Assembly: GCA_023213315.1 (NCBI GenBank)
Contig: JAKCPI010022170.1
Location: forward strand, 1 to 64,000
Origin: Euborellia annulipes
Lineage: Eukaryota > Arthropoda > Insecta > Dermaptera > Anisolabididae
Length of the DNA: 64,000 nt
Direction: 5' to 3'
Positions 43,991 through 54,600 of this stretch are shown in pieces. How positions within the stretch are numbered: the stretch's first letter is position 1; each line of letters opens with the position of its first letter. A model generated the notes under the pieces. That model was not told where the DNA came from. It worked only from the letters and a program-made list of their open reading frames with translations, and did not search any database. The translations under genes were made by a program, and so were the position numbers.

Positions 43991-44059
43991 CTGGAAACCA
44001 AAAAAGAAAAAAAAAATTAATATTTTGATATATTCGAACGTAATTATCTTTTTAAGACT

Positions 44060-44300
44060 AGAAGAGTGAAAAAATCACGGATTTCAAAATTCACCTGTGT
44101 CCACCCATCAACTCTTTAATCTAGAATGAATGCTAAATATTAATAGTGAAAGTGAAGACACGAGGTAAAATTCTAATCTAATAGAAGAAGACACTTAAAG
44201 GATATCAACAACTCAAATGGACAGAGGAATGAAAGGGAAAGTCCCGGTTAGTAGCAAATATTACACTATTGGTAGAGGATATTAACAGAAATCAGGACTT
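44060..44300 (-). repeat. N-class upstream intron module, E17 copy
   Basis: Matches 40960-41190 with few differences; part of the duplicated unit 43280-44460 versus 40190-41350. Confidence 0.7.
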
Positions 44301-44758
44301 ACCTGAATGATTCCTGATGGACTTATTTTTTTACAATAAAATAAATTCCTTTTTTAACTCATAGCAACCGTAGATAGCTTTAAACACAACTAATTTGAAT
44401 ATTTATTTTAATAATATATCTATATATTATTATCAGTTGCTATTGCAGTTGTTGTTGATCCCAATTATCGCCTGGTGGGAATCATAGTGGCGAAAGTCCG
44501 AAAATTCAATTTTTGATTTGAGTAGGAAACGTTGTTAAAATGTCTTTTATGAATGTTAAAATTTTGAAAATATATTTCCCTTCTTTGATATTGATTCTGG
44601 TCTATTCATTTGTTCCCCGGGTATTTAAATAAAGTTTATAAAACTTTCAAACTGCTTTTCTCGAATTATTTAATTTCGGCCTTTCGCCACTTACCATTCT
44701 CAGCAGGGGCATTCAAAGAAAACAAATGAAAAAAAAATTTTATTGTTTTTTTCTCAAG

Positions 44759-44764
44759 TTTATT
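44759..44764 (-). terminator. AATAAA polyadenylation signal, E18 side
   Basis: AATAAA in TTTTAATAAACTTGAG on the minus strand. Distance to the E18 stop is about 1.3 kb, of which 704 bases are the Helitron at 45237-45940. Confidence 0.35.
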
Positions 44765-45236
44765 AAAAGAAATAAAATGAAAACATTTCCCTTTAGACAA
44801 AGTGTTGTCCCTCCAATTTTTCAAAAAAAAAAAAAAAAAAAATATGCAATTTAAATATTTGTGATACCTGTCATAAAATTAAATATTATTGATATATATA
44901 TATATTAAATCAGCTTGTTATAAAATATTAGTATAATAAGTATTATAATTATATTTTATTCTTCAAAATATAGAATGAATTTGTAGAAACTACATAGTTA
45001 GTTAGTTAGAAATATTTTATTCATTATTAGTTTTACATATTGTTTTCCACTTACAAAAAATATGCTTTACAATTTGAAATTTGTTTAGACGCTTTAATGG
45101 TCTTTTAAACAATGCCCATACTTTGCTGTCAGAAACTACATAGTAGGTATAATAAAGAATAAGTAAGTATAATTGTTGTAAGAATGCAATGTTTTTTATC
45201 TTTCAATATCTATGTATTGTATTGGAATATATAAAA

Positions 45237-45940
45237 CTAGCCGCGCCGCCCGCCTTCGGCGGGGCTACGCCCCCTGGACCCCCGCCATCTGGCTCGGACC
45301 CGCCTGCGGCGGACCCTCGCCTTTTTATTCATTATAAAAAGAAAATTATTATTATTTTTTTTTTTTAACACTCACACTTTTTTTTTCTCACTCACACTCA
45401 CACACACATTCACACAGTCTTTTCGGCAACTCAGGCCATATAAGACTTTTTACGATATCCGTTATTGATAAATGTACATATATGGGGTCCAGGCATTCTT
45501 ATTTAAGCCATTTGGTATCCAATTGGCTTAAATAAAATCATCGGACTGCCTGGGGTCCGAACCCGCGACGTTTGGTATATGGGGTTAGCACGCTAACCTC
45601 TACGCCATGCCCCGAGGGCGCCAGCGGAAAATTATTATTACCAAGAATTCCAGTTCAGTGCCTGCTTAAAGATTTGTTTACATTCATGGAATACACAAAT
45701 GTAAAGAATACAAAAATATTTCTCTATACATTTCCTATGGGAGAAATCGTAACTTTAGGAATTAATAACTCAAAAAGTTATAAGAATTTCGGGATCCGAG
45801 TATTTTTCTGGGACTCTCCATAACGTCCTCTATAAGACTGCAAAATTTCGTTTCAAAATTCCGGAAGTTGGTCAAACAGAGCGTGACAAAAGACGGACAG
45901 ACAGACAGAAAGACGGACACACGGCTATTATATATATAGA
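45237..45940 (-). mobile_element. complete non-autonomous Helitron interrupted by a SINE
   Basis: Minus strand: starts TCTATATATATAATAGCCG after A (45941), ends with the CCCGCC-GAA-GGCGGG hairpin and CTAG before T (45236). Body matches 8122-8568 apart from the SINE inserted at 45365-45612. No duplication at the Helitron ends, as expected. Confidence 0.85.
45365..45612 (-). mobile_element. tRNA-derived SINE, full length, nested in Helitron
   Basis: Minus strand: head with GCATGGCGTAGAGG, B box GGGTTCGGACCCC, palindromic body, GGCCTGAGTTGCCGAAAAG and GAGTGTGAGTGAGAAAAAAA tail. AAAATTATTATT occurs on both sides, a likely target duplication. Confidence 0.8.
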
Positions 45941-46091
45941 TATTTAGACTCCTTAGGAAAGAAGCATTTCTGAATTCGAAGGGAAATTTCAGATTTCTTA
46001 TTTTTTTTATGAATAATTTAAGAATCAATGGCTGATCTCTCCAAATTTTAAAGATATCACTAGTAAATTATCCCATATATAGATACTATAT

Positions 46092-46429
46092 TTAATCATT
46101 TCTATTACGATGTTTTCCCAACAAATGTGTTTTCAAATGTGCATTATGTTTCGTCCGATACGGGCAAATTGGACATTGGAATTGGGGCTCAACTCCACAC
46201 TCGTATCGTAGATGTCGAATCAGATGCCCTTTGTTCTTATATCTTCGATCACATCGCGAACAGTGAAAGGTGTTGACGGCGTTTTTCGGAGTCAAGTGCA
46301 CGTTATTGATGTGTCTTTTCAAGCTTCTTTTATAATCACATGAATAATTACAATAGTGGCAAAAGAATCGTCCCGGGAGGGAAGTGTTCTGATTGGTAGA
46401 CCCATCCAGATAGAATTGATTAAACGAAA
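46092..46429 (-). CDS. lola: lola-type alternative 3' exon E18
   Basis: 111 residues; acceptor GGTTTCTAG; leader SFNQFYLDGSTNQNTSLPGR (F-class leader). F1 CHYCNYSC...HINNVH, F2 CSRCDRRY...HLRYEC, F3 CPICPYRT...HLLGKH. Contacts: F1 Y-R-S-R, F2 N-G-H-R, F3 H-A-H-T. The DNA from the F1-F2 linker through F2 is almost the same as in E21, an N-class exon 3 kb away, while leader, F1 and F3 are not. Confidence 0.9.
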
Positions 46430-47167
46430 CTAGAAACCAAAAAAGAAAAAAAAAAAATTAGATTAATTTTTTCTGCAGGAATAGTTAATTGAAAGATTCT
46501 GAATTGGAATAAAAAACAAAACCAAAATGTTATATTCAAATGAACAATATCTCCACCACCCTATAGCCAAGAACAGCCAAGGTGCTTAAAAAATAAATAA
46601 ATAAACTTTTTTTTTTTTAATAGTGCAGTGGAAATACTATATTTTGAGACAACAATTACGCCTGGTTGTCTAACTTGAGGGCTAAACTTTCTAGGGATGG
46701 CTGTTAATATTGAAACTGACCGTAAATTCATAAAGAATTGGGAAAATGGGAAAAAAATGTTTTATTGTTTTCTTTTTTTCTTAAATTCATTTATTTAAAT
46801 TCTGAAATTTTATTGCAAATGAAAATATTTGTCTTTGAACAGAGGTTCTCAAAGAGAAGGTATTAACAAATAAAAAATTCCTCTTCCCTTCAAACAAAAC
46901 AGAAATTCAGGGAATATTTGTCTTAACATTTAATATTATTTGAAAAATCTCTATATAATTAGCATAATAAAATATTGGTATAATAATAATTTTAATTATT
47001 TCTTATTCTTATAATTAATATAATGATTATAGAAAGAATGATAAAATAAGAGGTATTTTTTTCATTTTAATTTAATTTAATTTAGAATCAAAGTGTGAAC
47101 TCTCAAAATATTTTTTATTACTTTAAAAGATATCACCCGTCATATTTCACATAATATGTGATATATA

Positions 47168-47511
47168 TTATATTTTAATATTTCTATTACCATGTTTTCC
47201 CAACAAATGTTTTTTCAAATTAAACTTTAGTTTGGACCGATATGGGCAAATTGGACATTGGAATTGAGGCTCAACTCCACACTCGTATCGTAGATGTTGA
47301 ATCAGATGCTTTTTGTTTTTGTATCCCCGATCACATTGCACACACTGATGGGTGTTGATGGCGTCTTTCGGAGTCATGTGCACCTCTTGGATGTGTCTTT
47401 GTATACTGTATTTATAAGCACATGAAAAATTACAATGCGGGCAAAAGTATCGTTCAGGGAAGAAGGTGTTCTGATTGGTCGACCGGTCCAGATAGAATTG
47501 ATTAAACGAAA
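47168..47511 (-). CDS. lola: lola-type alternative 3' exon E19
   Basis: 113 residues; acceptor TTTTCTAG; leader SFNQFYLDRSTNQNTFFPER (F-class). F1 CPHCNFSC...HIQEVH, F2 CVQCDRGY...HLRYEC, F3 CPICPYRS...HLLGKH. Contacts: F1 Y-Y-S-R, F2 N-K-H-Q, F3 L-F-N-K. F2-F3 and the tail GNRNIKI are shared with E20, though their leaders belong to different classes. Confidence 0.9.
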
Positions 47512-48288
47512 CTAGAAAACAAAAAAAAATAGATTAATTCCTTTTGAAGAAATAGTCGAAAGGCTGTGAAATGTAAAAAAAAAATAAAAACAAACTCAAG
47601 AATGTTGTTTATTATATAATCAATTGAACAATATTCCATCCCCTCCCCCGTAAGTCTTAAAGCCACGAGGCGGGGGTTCGGAGCCAAAGAAGACACATGA
47701 ACATTAAATAATATTATTTGGCTACCAAATGGTATTAATAAAAATGCCTAACATATATATCATATTTCAATAGAGTATCGTTAAAGTCTATATGGTCTTA
47801 GATGCCGATTAAACTTAAAAAAATAAAAAGCATATATAGAATCAGAATTCTCACCTGAATAGTTAAAAACACGCGGATTCGAATATTTGTTTTAATATTA
47901 TCTCATACATTCAAAAAAGAAATAAAATGAGAAAAAAATTTAGTTTTTTTTTTTTATTTATTACAATGTCTAAATTAAAAATATTTGATTAAGAATAGAG
48001 AGAGGGGTAACAATTAAAAAATTCCTCTTCCCTCCGAACAAAACTATAATTCAGGGCACATGTGTTAAAATTTAATATTATAAATTAGCATAAAAAATAT
48101 TAGTATAGTAATAATTATAATTATTTTTTATTCTTATAAATAATATAATCATAATAGAAAATAATCCATGGAATGATAAAATAAGAGCGATTTTTTCATT
48201 TCAATTGAATTCAAATTAGAAATCGAAGATGATCTCTCCATATTTTTTTTTTATTATTACTTTAAATAATATACATTATATATAGATA

Positions 48289-48632
48289 TTATATTTTAAC
48301 ATTTCTATTACCATGTTTTCCCAACAAATGTTTTTTCAAATTAAATTTTAGTTTCGACCGATACGGGCAAATTGGACATAGGAATTGAGGCTCAACTCCA
48401 CACTCGTATCGTTGATGTCGAATCAGATGCTTTTTGTTTTTGTATCCCCGATCGCATTGGTCACACGGATAGGTGTTGATGGCGTCTTTCGGAGTCATGT
48501 GCACCTCACGGATGTGTTTTTGTATAATGTATTTATAATCACATGAATAATTACAATGTGGGCAAAAGAATCGTCCAGGAATGAAAGAGTTTTGCTGGGT
48601 CGAAGGATCCAGAGAGACCTGATTATACCAAG
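48289..48632 (-). CDS. lola: lola-type alternative 3' exon E20
   Basis: 113 residues; acceptor GTTTTCAG; split codon ends CT; leader WYNQVSLDPSTQQNSFIPGR (N-class). F1 CPHCNYSC...HIREVH, F2 CDQCDRGY...HQRYEC, F3 CPICPYRS...HLLGKH. Contacts: F1 Y-Y-I-K, F2 N-K-H-R, F3 L-F-N-K. The L-F-N-K third finger occurs only here and in E19. Confidence 0.9.
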
Positions 48633-48713
48633 CTGAAAACAAAAAAAAAATAATAAAAAAGAGATTAATATTCTGAAATATTAGTTTTTTTTTCAAACGT
48701 AATATCTTTTAAA

Positions 48714-49012
48714 AACAAAATTTTATTTTAAAATTGATTCAAAAAGCAAATTTGACTAGATCTGACTAGAGCAAGAAACACATGCAAAGATTCCCACAAA
48801 AATGTGCAAATCTTATCACACTTCCCACGAGGGGATTGTGGTCTTGAAAAATGTTATAAAAGGCCATCCCCCACTCCCTTGAGAAGATTCTCCCTTTCGC
48901 TTTCAGAGACGGTGGATTATTTAATCATTTTTACAATAAAGAAACTTGAAAATCTTCACATATAGACTATTATTTCAAAGCTCGACAACTCCATGGAAGC
49001 TGGTAACTGTTA
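48714..49012 (-). mobile_element. inserted ~300-bp LTR-like sequence
   Basis: It interrupts an N-class intron module. ACGTAATATCTTTTAAA before and ACGTTATCTTTTAAA after it are imperfect direct repeats of the target. On the plus strand it contains TATAAAAGGCC, TTCAGAGACGG about 60 bases later and ACAATAAAGAAAC, an order recalling promoter, start and polyadenylation signal of a solo LTR. The long duplication is unusual for an LTR, so a retroposed short element is an alternative. Strand uncertain. Confidence 0.4.
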
Positions 49013-49299
49013 ACGTTATCTTTTAAAGACTGGATGAGTAAAAAATGCCGCTAACGGAGCTCAAATGGTTAATGGAATGAATAAGAAAGACGTGGCTTAG
49101 AGCAAAATATTTTCACAAGGCTGATGAAATATTATTTGTATTATTGGTAAAGGGTATTAAAAGAAAGCTGAGTTTTCTTCTCTTTTATTAGCCTCCTCCA
49201 TCATGATGTAGTGTTTTTTTCTTTATTTTTTTACAATCAAATACGGTAAATAAAAACGTCAATTGTAATAACAAATTATTTTCTAAACTCATAGAAACA

Positions 49300-49643
49300 T
49301 TAAATTGATATATTTTTATTATAATGTTTTTGCAACAAATGCCTTTTCAAATGTGACTTTCGTTTCGACCGATACGGGCAAATTTGGCATTGGAATTGAG
49401 GCTCAACTCCACACTCGTATCGTAGATGTCGAATCAGATGCCCTTTGTTCTTATATCTTCGATCACATCGCGAACAGTGAAAGGTGTTGACGGCGTCTTT
49501 CGGAGTCAAGTGCACGTTATGGATGTGCCTTTGTATGTTTTGTTTATAAACACACGAATAATTACAATGGGGGCAAAAGTATCGTTCCGGGTCGTAAGAG
49601 TTTTGATGGGTCGAAGAATCCTGAGAGAACTGATTAAATGAAA
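49300..49643 (-). CDS. lola: lola-type alternative 3' exon E21
   Basis: 113 residues; acceptor GGTTTCCAG; leader SFNQFSQDSSTHQNSYDPER (N-class). F1 CPHCNYSC...HIHNVH, F2 CSRCDRRY...HLRYEC, F3 CQICPYRS...HLLQKH. Contacts: F1 Y-Q-N-R, F2 N-G-H-R, F3 R-S-H-R. F2 is the same as in E18; F3 contacts match E3 and E13. The tail YNKNISI is close to that of E22. Confidence 0.9.
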
Positions 49644-50114
49644 CTGGAAACCAAAGAAAAAAAATAAATTAATATTCTGAAATATTGTTTTTTAAATTTT
49701 AATGTATTTTAAAGACTGGATAAGTGAAAAAAATGCCGGTCAAGGATTTCGAATTTCCATTAAGCTAGCGAGTCAACCTATCAAGACTTTAATAATGAAA
49801 ATCTAGAAGGAATGCAAAATTCTGTATTTAGATACTGTACTATACTGTATTATTTATTTATTTGTAAGTGAACACACGGGCAAAACTAAAATACTAATCT
49901 AAGATTTTTTGAAATTTTGATTAAAAATTACAACATTTCTTTTGCAGAAGTAGTCGAAAAGTTGTGAATTGTAATATAAATAAATTCCTTTCTAAACTCA
50001 TAGAAACTTAAGTTTCTCCTTTATAGTATTTGTAATTTGAATATTTATTTTGATATTATCTCATGGTGCGAATTTCAATACATTTAAAGAAAACAAATAT
50101 TTTTTTTTTTAAAG

Positions 50115-50120
50115 TTTATT
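50115..50120 (-). terminator. AATAAA polyadenylation signal, E22 side
   Basis: AATAAA in TTTTAATAAACTTTAA on the minus strand, about 332 bases beyond the E22 stop. Confidence 0.5.
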
Positions 50121-50451
50121 AAAAGAAATAAGTTGAAAACATTTGTCTTTAAGCAGAGGGTCTCAAAAAAAAAAAAAAAAAAAACAATAGAAAGGCTTCC
50201 TCTGTCCTACAAACAAAACTTAAATGGAAAAGTTTGAGATCCTCTGTCTTAAAATTTAGTATTTATATAAAATATTAGGTAATTTACGATATTAGTATAA
50301 TAATTATTTTAATGATTTTTTTATTCTTAAAAATATAGAAAATAATTCATGAAATGATTTAAAATATGGCCTGCTGGGGTAAATTTTTTTCTTTTTTAAA
50401 CTGAATGCGTGATTTTTTTAAAATTACTTATAATAATCACAAATATAGAAA

Positions 50452-50795
50452 TTAAATTGAAACATTTTTATTATAATGTTTTGCCATTACATGAATTTTC
50501 AAAGTTGATTTTCGTTTCGACCGATACGGGCAAATTTGGCATTGGAATTGGGGCTCAACTCCACACTCGTATCGTAAATGTCGAATCAGAAGAGCTTTAT
50601 TCTTGTATCTTCGACCGCATTGCGAACATTGAAAAGGGTTGATGGCGTCTTTAGGAGTCAAGTGCACGTCATGGATGTGTCTTCGTAAGTTTTGTTTATA
50701 AACACAGGAATAATTACAGTGGGGGCAAAAAAATCGTTCCGGAACGTAAGAGTTTTGATGGGTCCAAGGATCCAGAGAGAAGTGATTAAATGAAA
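50452..50795 (-). CDS. lola: lola-type alternative 3' exon E22
   Basis: 113 residues; acceptor GGTTTCCAG; leader SFNHFSLDPWTHQNSYVPER (N-class). F1 CPHCNYSC...HIHDVH, F2 CSQCGRRY...HLRYEC, F3 CQICPYRS...HVMAKH. Contacts: F1 Y-Q-N-R, F2 N-A-L-R, F3 R-S-T-I. F2 contacts equal those of E6 and E8. Confidence 0.9.
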
Positions 50796-51225
50796 CTGGA
50801 AACCAAAAAAGAAAAAAAAAAAAGAAATTAATAATCTGATATATTCTTTTTTCTCACGTATTTTCTTTTAAAGACTAAATGAGTGAAAAATGCCGGTCAC
50901 GGATTTCGAAACTCTCATTAAGCTAACGAATCCACCCATCAAGACTTTAATTATGAAAATTTAGAATGTTAGCTAAAAGAAAAGACGGGCAAAAATATTA
51001 ATTTATTACAAGATTTTTACAGGATTTCAAAACAAATGGGTAGAAAGGGAAAGTCTTACATGTCAGTTTGGAGCAAATATTATTATTATATCGAAACGTT
51101 GTGAATTGTAAAATCTGTGCCTAAATAATAACTCTAATTTGAAAATTTATTTTAATATTATCTCATGGTTCAAATTACAATACATTAAAAATAAAACAAC
51201 AAATATCAATAATTTTTGTTTTAAG

Positions 51226-51231
51226 TTTATT
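51226..51231 (-). terminator. AATAAA polyadenylation signal, E23 side
   Basis: AATAAA in TTTCAATAAACTTAAAA on the minus strand, about 497 bases beyond the E23 stop; the gap contains the small Penelope-like fragment at 51570-51710. Confidence 0.45.
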
Positions 51232-51569
51232 GAAAGAAATAAGATGAAAACATTTGTCTTTAAACAGAGAGTCTCAAGGTGTTGTTCCACTACTATTTCA
51301 AATAAAAAAGGCTTCCTATGCCTTACAAACAAAAGTGAAATGCAAAAGTTTGAGATTCTCTTTCTTAAAATTTAATATTATAAATCATTTTTTTATTCTC
51401 TTGATTATTCTTAAAAATATAGAAATACGTATATTCATGGAATGATTTAAAGTAGAGCCCATTGAGGGGAACTTTGTTTAATTTGTTTTAATTTCAAGTA
51501 TCACAAGTATAGAAATTATTTAATTTTAAACTGGTAACCGTTGGCTCTAGTGGAAACATTATTTATTCA

Positions 51570-51710
51570 GAGAATTAAATGTAGTATATAACACAAGGTT
51601 TGTAATTCACTTCTGATGATGACACATCTGGTGTCGAAATGTGCATTAAGTGTTAAATTAATAAACTATTGAAACAAAAAATCTTGTGTTATATACTAAC
51701 ATTTAATTCT
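51570..51710. mobile_element. small inverted Penelope-like fragment
   Basis: GTATATAACACAAG and CTTGTGTTATATAC are inverse ends around a hammerhead-like core. Lies just beyond the E23 stop. Confidence 0.45.
51610..51646 (+). ncRNA. hammerhead-like motif, cleavage base changed
   Basis: CTGATGA, perfect stem II GACAC-ATCTG-GTGTC, then GAAATGTGC. The base expected at the cleavage position is G, which hammerheads do not tolerate, so probably inactive. Confidence 0.5.
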
Positions 51711-51727
51711 TAATAAAGAAATTGAAT

Positions 51728-52065
51728 TTAAACATTTCTATTAGGATGTTGTGTCAATGAATGTGTTTTCAAAGATGAGTTATGTTTCGTCCTATACGGG
51801 CAAATTGGACATTGGAATTGTGGCTCAACTCCACACTCGTATCGTAGATGTCGAATCAGAAGATATTTGGTCTTGTATCTTCGATCACATTGCGAACACT
51901 GAAAAGGGTTGATGGCGTCTTTCGGAGTCAAGTGCACGGCTTGGATGTGTCTTCGTAAGTTGTGTTTATAAAAACCTGAATAATTACAATAGGGGCAAAA
52001 GTATTGTTCCGGGTGATTTGGATTCTGAATGGTTGAAGTATCCAAAGAGATCTGATTATACGAAG
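51728..52065 (-). CDS. lola: lola-type alternative 3' exon E23
   Basis: 111 residues; acceptor GGTTTCCAG; split codon ends CT; leader SYNQISLDTSTIQNPNHPEQ (N-class). F1 CPYCNYSG...HIQAVH (third cysteine is glycine), F2 CSQCDRRY...HLRYEC, F3 CPICPYRT...HSLTQH. Contacts: F1 Y-H-N-R, F2 T-Y-L-R, F3 H-S-S-T. Confidence 0.9.
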
Positions 52066-52551
52066 CTGGAAACCAAAGAAACAAATAAAAACAGAGATTA
52101 ATATTTTGGAAGTTATATGTTGGTATTAAAATAAAAAATGCATTTTTTTATGACTGTTGATCAATTCAAAAATAAATAAAATCATTAATACAATTAAATA
52201 ACTACTGAAGGAATTTTATAATAGTAAATAATAGCGGCTTAAATCGTGAAATCAGAAATGGCTAGAATGATAACTTTCCATGAAGCCAAATAGAAATTTG
52301 AAACATATAACTGTTTTTACTTTTATTTAATATTCGTTATACTGATATTAACATACTAAATGTTATAATGTTTCAAAAAAGAAATTTTAATTCTAATATT
52401 GTCAAAAACAATATTCCGTTATTTTCTAATTCGACAACGTATTATCTCTAGAGTCTGGTTGAGTGAAAAAAGTTATCGAATTTGTGATTAAGATAGCCCA
52501 TTAAGACTTTAATATCACATATAATATCACTAAAATAGATATTTTGGCACT

Positions 52552-52880
52552 TCAATTTGAATGTTTTCCCAATACATGGATTTTCAAATGTGATTTTCGT
52601 TTCGACCGATGCGGGCACATTGGACATTGGAATTTAGGCTCAACTCCACACTCGAATCGTATATGTCGAATCAGATTATCTTTGTTCTTATATCTTCGAT
52701 CGCATTGTGTACATGGAAACTTGATGATGGCATCTTTATTGGACGAGTGCATATTACGGAAGTGTCTTCGTAAGTTTTGTTTATAAGCACATGAATAATT
52801 ACAATGGTGGCAAAAGAATCGTTCCGGAAGGGAACAGTTCTGATTAGTCGATGGATCCAGAGAGACCTGATTATACCAAG
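52552..52880 (-). CDS. lola: lola-type alternative 3' exon E24
   Basis: 108 residues; acceptor GGTTTCCAG; split codon ends CT; leader WYNQVSLDPSTNQNCSLPER (N-class). F1 CHHCNYSC...HFRNMH, F2 CTQCDRRY...HIRFEC, F3 CPMCPHRS...HVLGKH. Contacts: F1 Y-Q-N-R, F2 N-D-N-R, F3 R-S-H-I. Ends two residues after the last finger histidine (HSN), the shortest tail in the array apart from E1. Confidence 0.9.
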
Positions 52881-52945
52881 CTGGAAACCAAAAAAAAAAA
52901 AAGAGATTAATAATATGAATATAATTTTACTTTCCCATCAATATA

Positions 52946-53446
52946 CGAAGGCAGGTTAATAAGTCCGTGACTTTTTGAATGAAACACAGGTTTTTGGATA
53001 AAAAATTATTTTATTTTTCAACGTAGTCTCCTTTGAGTTCTATACAGTTTCCAATTTTTTTATCTCTTCCAAAAAATAAGATTTGTCGAGGACATCAAAA
53101 TAGGTATTTGTTTGTGAGATGATTTCATCGTTGGAGTCAAATGTCTTTCCGCGGTTTGGAAACAAGAAATAGTGACTTGGGGCTAAATCCGGAGAATAGG
53201 GCTGATGAGAAAGCAATTCGTATCCCAATTCATGTATTTTTGCCATGGAGCACACGAAATTATTTTTTTCTTCTCAAATCGCGAGGTAGTCTGCTATTAA
53301 TGGATGTCAAACAAAAACTAAAAAACCTAGCTGGTTCAAATTTAGACAAGAGTCAGCTGATAGTTGCCTGCTGACAGGAGCAGTGTTGCCATTTCAGTTA
53401 AGAGGCGGGAAATTCAAAAAGTCACGGACTTATTGACCTGCCCTCG
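52946..53446 (-). mobile_element. internally deleted mariner element
   Basis: 501 bp with inverted ends CGAAGGCAGGTTAATAAGTC and GACTTATTGACCTGCCCTCG, flanked by TA (52944-52945, 53447-53448). The minus-strand frame 53040-53255 carries the mariner C-terminal motif HQPYSPDLAPSHYFLF, with the catalytic Asp of YSPDL. The rest of the transposase is deleted. Located between E24 and E25. Confidence 0.9.
53040..53255 (-). pseudogene. mariner transposase C-terminal remnant
   Basis: About 71 codons containing YSPDLAPSHYFLFPN and a KxFDSNDEI segment, typical of the mariner DD34D domain end. The N-terminal DNA-binding part and first catalytic Asp are absent; only about 500 bp of an element normally near 1.3 kb remain. 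Confidence 0.85.
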
Positions 53447-53689
53447 TATTATAAGCAATATAGGGGGAAAGTACATAAATAACAAGAGAGGAACAGTGGT
53501 GTTCTTTTTAGTACTGTTTTGCCATCTACGGTGAGCATAAATTAGTATAATAGTTCTGAAGATTATGTATTAACGTCGAAATACGTATAAGCTAAAAATA
53601 AAAACCTTTTGAAACTTAGCCTAGTGTTATTTCTTTATCTATAATTAGATGAGCATTTAATTAAATTTTTTGATGTTTTTTCTTTTAAG

Positions 53690-53695
53690 TTTATT
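53690..53695 (-). terminator. AATAAA polyadenylation signal, E25 side
   Basis: AATAAA in TTTCAATAAACTTAAAAG on the minus strand, about 153 bases beyond the E25 stop, the closest spacing seen. Confidence 0.5.
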
Positions 53696-53847
53696 GAAAT
53701 AAATAAGTTGAAAACATTTGTCTTTAACGGCACAGGGTTATTTCAAAATATAATACTTATAAAATATTAGTACAGTAATAATTATATTCAATATAATGTT
53801 AATCTAAAAACAATAATAGAAAACTTGAAAAATCACAAATATAGGAA

Positions 53848-54185
53848 TTAAATTTTAACATTTATATTTGAATGTTTTCCCATTACATGGATTTTCAAAT
53901 GTGATTTTCGTTTCGACTGATGTGGGCAAATTGGACATTGGAATTTAGGCTCAACTCCACATTCATATCGTAGATGTCGTACCAGATGGGCTTTGTACTT
54001 GTATTTCCGACCGCATTGGCTACAATTAAATATGGCGTCTTTTTGAGTCAAGTGCATGTTAAAGATGTGTCTTCGAAGATTATTTTTATTAAAACATGAA
54101 TAATTACAATAGTGGCACAATAATCGTTCCCGGAGAGAAGTGTTCTGATTGATCGAAAGATGCCAAGAGGATTGATTAAACGAAA
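53848..54185 (-). CDS. lola: lola-type alternative 3' exon E25
   Basis: 111 residues; acceptor TTTTTAG (no C before AG-adjacent T tract); leader SFNQSSWHLSINQNTSLRER (F-class, diverged). F1 CHYCNYSC...HIFNMH, F2 CSQCGRKY...HLRYEC, F3 CPICPHQS...HVMGKH. The F1-F2 linker is short (KDAIFNC). Contacts: F1 N-N-N-R, F2 Y-A-H-R, F3 R-S-H-I. F3 contacts equal E24. Confidence 0.9.
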
Positions 54186-54239
54186 CTAAAAACAAAGAAA
54201 ACAAAAATAAAAAGAGATTAATTTCTTTTGTAGAAATAG

Positions 54240-54600
54240 TAGTCAACAAAATATCACAAGAACGAAAAGAGCTAGGTTTGAATTTTATATTTAAATTAGG
54301 CATCCCCCTGGAGCGTGAAAATAAGCTTTTAGCAAAAAATACTTAGTACTTTACTGATGTACTTTTTCAATTTTATTCGCTCCAAAAATTTTGATTAAAA
54401 TTCATAAATAAATTATTTTTTAGATGCTCTTTAAAATCTATATTCTCAATTCGACCTTGAAATTTTATGAAGACCACTTTACTCTTGTTCTTCATAGGAA
54501 AGATAGGAGAAATGGTAAACATGGTATCAAGATATAAGCATAAAACACAGAAAAAGTTGTGTGCTGTGCGATCAGTTTTTGTACTTGTGTTAGATATATT
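54240..54600 (+). mobile_element. unclassified element R1, partial
   Basis: AAATATCACAAGAACGAAAAGAGC, TTAGTACTTTACTGATGTAC, GTGTGCTGTGCGATCAG. Lacks the 5' hairpin. Confidence 0.5.
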
